Source of the DNA: Paenibacillus sp. EZ-K15
Lineage (GTDB): Bacteria; Bacillota; Bacilli; Paenibacillales; Paenibacillaceae
Assembly (NCBI RefSeq): GCF_002573715.1
Contig: NZ_PDHM01000012.1
Coordinates: 1,368 to 65,367, forward strand
Direction of reading: 5' to 3'
DNA length: 64,000 nt
The first letter of the stretch is position 1; every line of letters begins with the position of its first letter. Positions 57,329 to 64,000 of the stretch are shown piece after piece. A model generated the notes under the pieces. That model was not told where the DNA came from. It worked only from the letters and a program-made list of their open reading frames with translations, and made no database searches. The position numbers and the translations under genes are program-made.

Positions 57329-59017
57329 TTAGATTTTCAATACGCCGCCTGAGCTGGCGTTCGTAACAAGCTTCGAGTAACGAGCGAGATAACCAGTCTT
57401 CACTTTCGGTTCGAAGTCAACCCATTTGCTGCGGCGTACAGCCATTTCCTCATCGGAAACGCCCAGCAATTGAATCGTCCGGTTATTCAGGTCAAGCTCG
57501 ATGATATCTCCGTCTTCAACGAAAGCGATAGGTCCGCCTTCTGCCGCTTCCGGCGAGATATGTCCGATACTGATACCGCGGGATGCGCCGGAGAAGCGTC
57601 CGTCTGTGATCAGACCGACTTTGGCCCCAAGCCCCATACCTGCGATCTGTGAAGTCGGCGCCAGCATTTCTGGCATACCAGGTCCGCCCTTCGGCCCTTC
57701 ATAACGAATGACAACCACATGGCCTTCTTTAACCTTGCCGTTGGCAATGCCGCTAAGCGCTTCATCTTGCGAGTTAAAGCAGATGGCAGGTCCTTTATGG
57801 TATCCTCCAACCGATGGATCAACGGCACCGACTTTGATGATCGAACCTTCAGGAGCCAGATTACCATACAGTACGGCGAGACCACCGCGCTCGGAATATG
57901 GGGAATCGATCGGATGGATAACGTTCTGATCCTGAATTTCGCAGCCCTCTACGTTCTCGGCTAGCGTCTTGCCTGTTACGGTGATGCGATCCCCGTGCAA
58001 TGCGCCAGGCTTCTTAAGAAGCTCGTGCAGAACCGCGCTTACGCCGCCTGCCAAATGCACATCCTCGATAAAGTAATCCGAAGCTGGAGCCAGCTTGGAG
58101 ATGTGAGGAACGCGGTCAGCAACTTCGTTGATTCGCTCCAGCGGGTAATCGAGACCGGCTTCTTGAGCGAGAGCCAATGTATGAAGCACCGTGTTGGTGG
58201 AGCCGCCCATGGCCATATCGAGCGCAAACGCGTTGTCGATGGCTTCTACGGTTACGATATCACGCGGCTTGAGGTCCATTTTTACGAGCTCCATCAATTG
58301 TTTGGCTGATTGTTTAACGAATTCTTTACGCTCTTCGGCAATGGCAAGAATGGTGCCGTTGCCTGGCAGAGCCAGACCCAGCGCTTCGGCGAGACAGTTC
58401 ATGGAATTGGCGGTGAACATGCCGGAACAGGATCCGCAGGTTGGACAACCGAATTGTTCCAATTCGAGGAGCTCATCATCATTGATTTTGCCAACCTGGT
58501 GAGCGCCGACGCCTTCAAATACGGAGGTCAGTGACAATTTACGGCCTTTGCTGTCGACGCCGGCTTTCATCGGTCCGCCGCTGACAAACACCGTTGGGAT
58601 GTTGACGCGCAGGGCACCCATCAGCATGCCTGGCGTGATTTTGTCACAGTTCGGAATACATACCATACCATCGAACCAGTGAGCGGATACGACAGTTTCC
58701 AGGGAGTCGGCTATGATCTCGCGGCTTGGCAGCGAGTAGCGCATGCCGATATGTCCCATGGCAATTCCGTCATCCACGCCGATGGTGTTAAATTCGAACG
58801 GAACGCCGCCGGCTTCACGGATCGCTTCCTTCACGATTTTACCGAATTCCTGAAGATGCACATGACCCGGAACGATGTCGATGTAAGAGTTACATACGGC
58901 GATGAACGGTTTGCCGAAATCTTCTTCCTTAACGCCTGCTGCACGCAGAAGGCTGCGGTGCGGCGCGCGGTCGAAGCCTTTTTTGATCATGTCTGAACGC
59001 ATTTTTTTGGTTGTCAT
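57329..59017 (-). CDS. ilvD: Dihydroxy-acid dehydratase
   Basis: IlvD makes the 2-keto acids of valine, isoleucine and leucine from dihydroxy acids, using an Fe-S cluster. The 562-residue protein has [21 protein letters not shown], the cluster cysteines in [12 protein letters not shown] and [18 protein letters not shown], and [20 protein letters not shown] near the C-terminus. GGGGGG lies about 11 nt before the ATG. It is a single-gene unit; other branched-chain genes are not in the window. TATAAT on the minus strand upstream is its likely -10. Confidence 0.97.
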   Translation of the reverse strand: MTTKKMRSDMIKKGFDRAPHRSLLRAAGVKEEDFGKPFIAVCNSYIDIVPGHVHLQEFGKIVKEAIREAGGVPFEFNTIGVDDGIAMGHIGMRYSLPSREIIADSLETVVSAHWFDGMVCIPNCDKITPGMLMGALRVNIPTVFVSGGPMKAGVDSKGRKLSLTSVFEGVGAHQVGKINDDELLELEQFGCPTCGSCSGMFTANSMNCLAEALGLALPGNGTILAIAEERKEFVKQSAKQLMELVKMDLKPRDIVTVEAIDNAFALDMAMGGSTNTVLHTLALAQEAGLDYPLERINEVADRVPHISKLAPASDYFIEDVHLAGGVSAVLHELLKKPGALHGDRITVTGKTLAENVEGCEIQDQNVIHPIDSPYSERGGLAVLYGNLAPEGSIIKVGAVDPSVGGYHKGPAICFNSQDEALSGIANGKVKEGHVVVIRYEGPKGGPGMPEMLAPTSQIAGMGLGAKVGLITDGRFSGASRGISIGHISPEAAEGGPIAFVEDGDIIELDLNNRTIQLLGVSDEEMAVRRSKWVDFEPKVKTGYLARYSKLVTNASSGGVLKI

Positions 59018-59196
59018 GATGTCGATTTCCCCCCAGATCTATTATAAAATTGTTACGCTTTAGCGCGGTCTTCCGGCAAAGCAGCCGGGTACCTGTAAAC
59101 AGCGAATAGGTTTTAAATGAGTCTATCACAAAAAGGTAGGTTTTTCTACATGATATTAATAGGAAGCGATGGAAAGAGGCCTGTTGTGATGGCATG

Positions 59197-59232
59197 CAAA
59201 GAGCCTGTTCCCATAGGGGGGGCACAGGCTCC
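59197..59232 (-). terminator. Terminator after the KGG-repeat gene
   Basis: On the minus strand GGAGCCTGT pairs with ACAGGCTC around a G/C-rich loop and reads into CTCTTT. The T tract is short. Confidence 0.6.
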
Positions 59233-59248
59233 TATTTGAGTGATGGTG

Positions 59249-59494
59249 CTATTTCTTGCCGCCTTTGCGGCCAATTTCCTGATAGAATTCACGATTATGA
59301 TTCCGCGAGGTGGCTTCGCCGCCCTTTTGACCGATTTCCTGGTAAAACTCGCGGCTATGGTTCTTGGACGTCGCTTTGCCGCCTTTTTTGCCGATTTCCT
59401 GGTAGAATTCGCGGCTATGCTTTTTAGCGGTCGCTTCGCCGCCAAGACGTCCTGCTTCTTCGCGGGTCATCTTTCGATTGCTGCTTGTTGCCAT
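59249..59494 (-). CDS. KGG-repeat stress protein (GsiB-like)
   Basis: An 81-residue hydrophilic protein built of a 20-residue repeat, HSREFYQEIGKKGGKATSKN, present about three times with a shorter first copy (MTREEAGRLGGEATAKK). Each copy carries the KGG or LGG motif of the GsiB/Con-10 stress family, which is linked to desiccation and general stress. AAAGGAGTGAT precedes the ATG at 59494. At the DNA level the repeats are about 60 bp and similar. It lies upstream of ilvD on the same strand. Confidence 0.9.
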   Translation of the reverse strand: MATSSNRKMTREEAGRLGGEATAKKHSREFYQEIGKKGGKATSKNHSREFYQEIGQKGGEATSRNHNREFYQEIGRKGGKK

Positions 59495-59703
59495 CACAAA
59501 TCACTCCTTTACCGTCGTATTTGCTATGCGTATATGTTACTTACCACGGCTCATTTGTCATGAATCAAAACATTCGACTAAAGATTGGAAAATTCCCATT
59601 TCGGATCGATTTCTGAGTCCCAGCGTTAATTCCGTTTAAATCAGAGTTTATTTCATGGTTTAATAAGAGTATGATCAAGAATAGGATAGGGAGGTTTTTT
59701 ACA

Positions 59704-60471
59704 TTGCCGTTTGTTCAAGTGAAGGGACGAACCGTTCCCTGCAAAGGGATTTTGTTTGATAAAGACGGAACGCTGCTCCATTTCATGGCGCTATGGGGAG
59801 GGTGGACCGATTATGTGCTCAAGTTCATGGAGGAACGGCTGGAATTAATTGGAGCCGGCTTCACGCTGCCGAAAGAGCAGGTGCTGGGCACAAAGCATGA
59901 TGCAAGCGGGCGCGTGTCGGGTTACGATCTTCAGGGTCCGCTCGCCATGGGCACCGCGGAGGAGACAAACGGGCTATTGGCTTGGCAGCTGTACGCTGCA
60001 GGAATGCCCTGGAACGAAGCGATTATGCAGGTCCATCAAATTACGAAAAACGCCATGTATGAAGTTCGTCAGCAGAAGCCGGCATTCCCCATGACGGGGC
60101 TGGAGAATTTTCTGAAGAAGTGCAGCTTGGCTTCCGTGAAGATGGCCGTGGTTACTTCGGATGAAACCTCAAATGCCAAGGAACAGCTGGAGTGGATGGG
60201 ACTTCACTCTTCCTTTACGGCCATTTTGGGAAGAGATCAGGTTCGAAACGGCAAGCCGCACCCTGAAATGACGGAGACCGCATGCCGCCTGCTTGGGATT
60301 ATGCCCGAGGAGGCGGTGGTGATCGGTGACAGCAATGCGGATATGCAAATGGCGAAGCAAGCAGGCGCCGCTCTGGCTGTGGGTTTATTGACAGATGAGG
60401 GGGAACCTGCACATCTGACAGATGCCGATGTTATCATATCCGATTATAATGAATTAGACGTGCACAGGTAG
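59704..60471 (+). CDS. HAD-superfamily hydrolase
   Basis: A 255-residue phosphatase-like protein. Motif I is GILFDKDGTLLHF with the nucleophile Asp, motif II is VVTSDETSN, motif III GKPHPEM and motif IV VVIGDSNADMQMAKQAGA. A helical cap domain lies between I and II. This resembles phosphoglycolate phosphatase-type HADs, but the substrate is unknown. I start it at the TTG at 59704, which has AGGGAGG 9 nt upstream; ATG 59671 lies upstream of that site. A sirtuin gene follows 37 nt later. Confidence 0.87.
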   Translation: MPFVQVKGRTVPCKGILFDKDGTLLHFMALWGGWTDYVLKFMEERLELIGAGFTLPKEQVLGTKHDASGRVSGYDLQGPLAMGTAEETNGLLAWQLYAAGMPWNEAIMQVHQITKNAMYEVRQQKPAFPMTGLENFLKKCSLASVKMAVVTSDETSNAKEQLEWMGLHSSFTAILGRDQVRNGKPHPEMTETACRLLGIMPEEAVVIGDSNADMQMAKQAGAALAVGLLTDEGEPAHLTDADVIISDYNELDVHR

Positions 60472-60508
60472 ACGTGTTATTTTAAGGGCTGTACGGAGGT
60501 GTAAAAGA

Positions 60509-61261
60509 GTGGAGAACAGGGAAAAGATCGAGCAGTTGGCAACATGGATCGAAGCGAGCGACTACATTGTTTTTTTCGGGGGAGCCGGTACCTCCACGGA
60601 GAGCGGGATTCCTGACTTCCGTTCGGCAGCCGGACTATACCAGAGCGAGCACCAATCTCCGTATCCGCCGGAGGTCATGCTCAGCCACACTTTTTTTATG
60701 AAGCATCCGGAAGTGTTTTACGACTTTTACCGGAGCAAGATGCTTCACCCGCATGCGCAGCCGAACGGCTGTCACCGGCTATTGTCGAGACTGGAACATG
60801 ACGGTAAGCTGAAGGCGGTGGTCACGCAAAATATCGACGGTTTGCATCAGACAGCTGGATGTTCTGAGGTGTTGGAGCTTCATGGCTCCGTGCACCGCAA
60901 TTATTGCATGGATTGCTCCCGGTTCTACAGCCTGCAGGAAATTCTGGACATCAAGGAAACCGTCCCGCGTTGCAAGGATTGCGGAGGGCTGGTGCGGCCG
61001 GATGTCGTACTGTATGAAGAGGAATTGGACCAGAACATCATCATGCGCTCGATCCAGGAAATATCGACGGCGGATTTGTTGATTATAGGCGGGACTTCCC
61101 TGACAGTACATCCCGCTGCGAGTTTGATATCCTATTTTCATGGGAGCAAGGTAGCTTTGCTGAATGCAGATCCAACCCCTTACGATCACCGGGCAGGCCT
61201 CTTGATTGCGGATCGGATCGGTCAGGTCATGACGCAGGTGGATAAGCTGATCAGCACGTAA
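60509..61261 (+). CDS. NAD-dependent protein deacylase (Sir2 family)
   Basis: A 250-residue sirtuin. NAD-binding GGAGTSTESGIPDFRSAAGLY is spread over residues about 24-44, then TQNIDGLHQTAG, the catalytic His in LELHGSVHRNYC, four zinc Cys in CMDC and CKDC, and GGTSLTVHPAASLI. It probably deacetylates or deacylates lysines of proteins such as acetyl-CoA synthetase. The GTG start follows GGAGGTGTAAAAGA. It is 37 nt after the HAD gene. Confidence 0.94.
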   Translation: MENREKIEQLATWIEASDYIVFFGGAGTSTESGIPDFRSAAGLYQSEHQSPYPPEVMLSHTFFMKHPEVFYDFYRSKMLHPHAQPNGCHRLLSRLEHDGKLKAVVTQNIDGLHQTAGCSEVLELHGSVHRNYCMDCSRFYSLQEILDIKETVPRCKDCGGLVRPDVVLYEEELDQNIIMRSIQEISTADLLIIGGTSLTVHPAASLISYFHGSKVALLNADPTPYDHRAGLLIADRIGQVMTQVDKLIST

Positions 61262-61384
61262 CGGCGACAGCGGCGGCGTGCTGCTGCACCTATAACTGTA
61301 ATCGTTTTCTTGTCAAAGGACGACCAAACACGATAAGATGGAATTTAGCAATGGACCTATCACTTAGAGAGGCAGGGATTGTAA

Positions 61385-62401
61385 GTGACCTATGTGGCTA
61401 GCGAAGACCGCTATGAAGGAATGAAGTATAACCGCGTGGGGCGATCCGGATTGAAACTTCCGGCGATCTCCCTTGGATTATGGCATAATTTCGGTGGTGT
61501 CGACACGTATGAAAACGGGCGTAATATGATTACGCGCTCCTTCGATCTGGGCATAACCCACTTCGATCTGGCGAACAATTACGGACCGCCTGCAGGCTCT
61601 GCCGAAGAGACGTTCGGTAAAGTTCTCTCAAGAGATCTTAAGGCTTACCGTGATGAAATCGTCATTTCGTCCAAAGCGGGCTACTATATGTGGCCCGGAC
61701 CTTATGGTGACTTTGGATCGCGTAAATATCTGGTAGCAAGTCTCGATCAGAGCTTGAAACGAATGGGCCAGGACTATGTCGATATTTTCTATCATCATCG
61801 GATGGATCCGGAAACGCCGCTTGAGGAAACCATGGTGGCGCTAGATCATCTTGTTCGTTCAGGCAAGGCACTTTATGTTGGAGTCTCCAATTATTCGCCA
61901 GAGAAGACGCGGGAAGCGATATCGATTCTGAAAAGCCTGGGAACTCCGCTGCTCATCCATCAGCCAAGCTACTCCATGCTGGACCGTTGGGTGGAGAATG
62001 GACTGCTCGATGTCCTGGAAGAGAACGGGGTCGGAAGCATCGCCTTCACTCCGCTTGCTCAAGGACTATTGACCAACAAATATTTGAACGGCGTGCCTGG
62101 CGATTCACGCGCCGCAAGCGCATCCGTATTCTTGAACGAGAGCAATATCACGCCTGAAGCGCTGCGCAAGATCAGAGCCTTGAACCAAATCGCTCAAGCG
62201 CGGAACCAGAGTCTCGCCCAATTTGCTCTCGCATGGGTCCTCCGCGGCGGCCGGGTGACATCTGCCCTGATCGGGGCAAGCAAGGTGAGCCAGATCGAAG
62301 ACAATGTAGCTGCCTTGAACAACCTGGAGTTCTCGAAGGAAGAGCTGGATCGCATTGAAGCGATTCTGAAAACGGAGAACACCTCTTCTGCAGAGGGATG
62401 A
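61385..62401 (+). CDS. Aldo/keto reductase (YghZ/GPR-like)
   Basis: An NADPH-dependent TIM-barrel reductase of 338 residues. The tetrad residues are in FDLANNYGPPAGSAEETFG (Asp, Tyr), SSKAGYYMWPGPYG (Lys) and FYHHRMDPETPLEET (His). This WPGPYG form is that of E. coli YghZ, an L-glyceraldehyde 3-phosphate reductase, and of related Kv-beta type enzymes. The GTG start follows AGAGGCAGG. It is transcribed alone ahead of a terminator. Confidence 0.9.
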   Translation: MTYVASEDRYEGMKYNRVGRSGLKLPAISLGLWHNFGGVDTYENGRNMITRSFDLGITHFDLANNYGPPAGSAEETFGKVLSRDLKAYRDEIVISSKAGYYMWPGPYGDFGSRKYLVASLDQSLKRMGQDYVDIFYHHRMDPETPLEETMVALDHLVRSGKALYVGVSNYSPEKTREAISILKSLGTPLLIHQPSYSMLDRWVENGLLDVLEENGVGSIAFTPLAQGLLTNKYLNGVPGDSRAASASVFLNESNITPEALRKIRALNQIAQARNQSLAQFALAWVLRGGRVTSALIGASKVSQIEDNVAALNNLEFSKEELDRIEAILKTENTSSAEG

Positions 62402-62458
62402 TCATTTGCCACTCATGATTGCATGCTGAACATAACATAGATTCCAACATACATGAAT

Positions 62459-62504
62459 GGAGCGCCTCAGGATGGTTACGGACCTGACAGGCGCTCCTTT
62501 TTTC
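62459..62504. terminator. Terminator between the reductase and AraC genes
   Basis: GGAGCGCCT with an inner AGG/CCT pair closes on AGGCGCTCC and is followed by T6. It ends the reductase transcript and may also act on the convergent AraC gene. Confidence 0.85.
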
Positions 62505-62538
62505 ATTGAGATATATCGGACTGACGATATCATTAAAG

Positions 62539-63402
62539 TTAAGTTAATGCGGATGATGAGAGGATATCCTTGCGGTACCGTGTCGGGGATCGGCCGACAA
62601 GACGCTTGAACTGACGCGAGAAATAGAGTGGATCGGTGAGTCCAACGGATGCGGAAACCTGCTCGATGGACAAATCGGGACGTTCGCGCAGCAGCCGCTT
62701 GGATTGGTCGATTCTTAATTTAAGCAGATACGTAATCGGAGTCATGCCCGTTTCCTGCTTGAAGATGCGCGACAGGTACGCGCGGTTGTAGCCTAGGCTA
62801 GCGCACATTTGTTCAATCGAGACGGGATGAGCGTACTGAGAAGCCATGTAATTGATCATTTGCTTCACCGTGCGCTGAACCTGCGGTTCTGCCAGCGTTA
62901 AACGGGACGGCCGGTCACTCCGATTCATGATCTCAGCCCAGATTAAATGCAGATAACCGATGGAGGCGATATGGGAGCTTTCTTCCCTGGATTGAAAATG
63001 GCTTTGAATAAGGGACACATAGCCGGGAATCGGGTTGTTCTCCATGAGATGGAGGACAGGCTTTTCGGGTGTGAGTCCCGAACGGGATACGCCTTCGCCG
63101 GCTTGCTCTCCATCAAAGGCAACCCACCGGTAACGCCAGGGCTGGCTCGCATCGGATACATAACTGACAATCTGACCGGGATGGATCAGGAAACAGTCGC
63201 CGGGGCCGAGCTGATACCTGTCGGTTTCGGTTCGAAATACACCATGTCCCGACTCGATGATATGCAATAAGTAATGATCGTATATTTTCGGCCCCAATGC
63301 ATGCTCCGGCCGGGTCTGGCTCTCACCGGCGAATCGGACGTGGAGCGAACCGCTGCCTTGCTGTGCAGGATTGGAAGCAACAGAATAGGTTGGTTTCATC
63401 AT
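62539..63402 (-). CDS. AraC-family transcriptional regulator
   Basis: A 287-residue one-component regulator. The N-terminal cupin (YDHYLLHIIESGHGVF, GPGDCFLIHPGQIVSYV) would bind a sugar or other effector. The C-terminal two helix-turn-helix motifs are YAHPVSIEQMCASLGYNRAYLS and PDLSIEQVSASVGLTDPLYFS, split in the protein by about 20 residues. This is the MsmR/RafR-type layout. It diverges from galK, so it may control galactose genes; the DNA site is not shown. Confidence 0.92.
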   Translation of the reverse strand: MMKPTYSVASNPAQQGSGSLHVRFAGESQTRPEHALGPKIYDHYLLHIIESGHGVFRTETDRYQLGPGDCFLIHPGQIVSYVSDASQPWRYRWVAFDGEQAGEGVSRSGLTPEKPVLHLMENNPIPGYVSLIQSHFQSREESSHIASIGYLHLIWAEIMNRSDRPSRLTLAEPQVQRTVKQMINYMASQYAHPVSIEQMCASLGYNRAYLSRIFKQETGMTPITYLLKLRIDQSKRLLRERPDLSIEQVSASVGLTDPLYFSRQFKRLVGRSPTRYRKDILSSSALT

Positions 63403-63591
63403 TCATTTTCCTTTACAATAAGTTTTGGAAAAAGAGGAACTCCGGGGACATCGTTGATTTTATGAATTCATTGTACCTCCAGAAGTCACATAAATCCATA
63501 TGTAACGCACAAGATTTCATTATCGGTTAACGAGATTTCCATTATACTGAAGACAGTAAAACTACCATATGTACAGGATGGAGTGATGGCA

Positions 63592-64000
63592 GTGACGACG
63601 CAACAGCTTATGGAAAGATTTATGGACAAGCACGGTGAGAACCAGCATAAGGTTCGCATATTTAACGCACCCGGTCGCGTGAACCTGATCGGGGAGCATT
63701 TGGATTATAACGGAGGTTACGTGCTTCCGGCCGCCTTGGAGTTTGGTACCACCTTGATTATAAGGCCGCGCGACGATAACAAGGTGAGCTTTTCATCCAC
63801 GAATATCCCCTATGAACTAACGATCAGCCTGGATGATGATTATGGCCACAAAAGCGATCAATGGACGGATTATCCGGTCGGCGTCATAACGGAACTAAAT
63901 AAAATCGGCTGCAACCTTAGCAGCGGTTATGACCTGCTCTACCATGGAGATATCCCGAACGGCGCAGGCCTCTCGTCCTCGGCGTCCATCGAAGTGGTCA
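63592..64000 (+). CDS. galK: Galactokinase, 5' part
   Basis: GalK phosphorylates galactose in the Leloir pathway. The 136 codons present begin at the GTG at 63592, with GGAG 8 nt upstream; the ATG at 63586 overlaps that site. The GHMP signature FNAPGRVNLIGEHLDYNGGYV is spread over about residues 19-39, and the phosphate loop PNGAGLSSSASIEV lies at the edge. The gene runs past base 64000. TATACT at 63543-63548 is a possible -10. Confidence 0.92.
   Translation, partial: MTTQQLMERFMDKHGENQHKVRIFNAPGRVNLIGEHLDYNGGYVLPAALEFGTTLIIRPRDDNKVSFSSTNIPYELTISLDDDYGHKSDQWTDYPVGVITELNKIGCNLSSGYDLLYHGDIPNGAGLSSSASIEVV

Noticed and set aside
59197-59550. CRISPR-like or other repeat array
   Set aside because: The repeats here encode the KGG protein in one frame and there are no unique spacers.

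Overview
The window looks like core chromosome of a spore-forming Firmicute of the Paenibacillus type. The grounds are the sporulation-linked genes (bofC, a SpoIID-domain protein, spoVB, ytvI), T-box leaders on aminoacyl-tRNA synthetase genes, strong AGGAGG ribosome sites with many GTG/TTG starts, roughly balanced GC, and a gene order that follows the bofC to pbpI region of Bacillus subtilis with insertions and losses. The genus is inferred from gene content and order, not from a search.

Layout. 1-332: three tRNA genes (Arg-ACG, Leu-CAA, Pro-TGG) and a terminator. 429-8205: bofC, then a rightward run ruvC-ruvA-ruvB, a SpoIID/LytB-domain protein, queA-tgt-yajC (branch migration and resolution, queuosine, Sec accessory). 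8325-14028: alternating envelope genes: a TIGR04086-type membrane protein, a DUF421 protein, spoVB, comN, secD, secF. 14168-24194: a degenerate CDF-type protein, recJ-apt, uraA (reverse), relA-dtd, a small orphan ORF, a DJ-1/PfpI stress protein and an unknown protein. 24494-28781: T-box-controlled hisS-aspS-tcdA. 29084-36929: helD, two small membrane proteins (reverse), rarA, a PCYCGC lipoprotein, and anaerobic nrdD-nrdG behind two NrdR-like boxes. 37002-42099: mnmA (reverse), cymR with its cysteine desulfurase, a PRC-barrel protein, a small zinc-ribbon protein and an AI-2E family permease. 42132-50222: T-box-controlled alaS, ireB-ruvX, two DUF1292 proteins, mltG and trhP1-trhP2. 50436-57199: a chemoreceptor, pbpI, ytvI and a NodB-YkoP-type fusion. 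57329-64000: ilvD and a KGG-repeat protein (both reverse), a HAD hydrolase, a sirtuin, an aldo/keto reductase, an AraC regulator and the first part of galK.

Functional themes are tRNA charging and modification (queA, tgt, hisS, aspS, tcdA, mnmA with its sulfur donor, alaS, trhP1/2, dtd), recombination and replication restart (ruvCAB, recJ, rarA, ruvX), protein export (yajC, secD, secF), cell wall and sporulation (SpoIID-like, spoVB, mltG, pbpI, ytvI, deacetylase), the stringent response (relA) and sulfur control (cymR).

I see no transposon, prophage, CRISPR array, toxin-antitoxin pair or defence island, and no convincing new multi-gene system. The most useful leads are smaller: a hisS-aspS T-box whose specifier reads Asp rather than His, a CDF protein that has lost metal-site residues, paired NrdR-like boxes before an inserted class III reductase, a tRNA-hydroxylation pair without its usual methyltransferase neighbour, a nested SH3-like insert in a SpoIID domain, and several uncharacterised small proteins.
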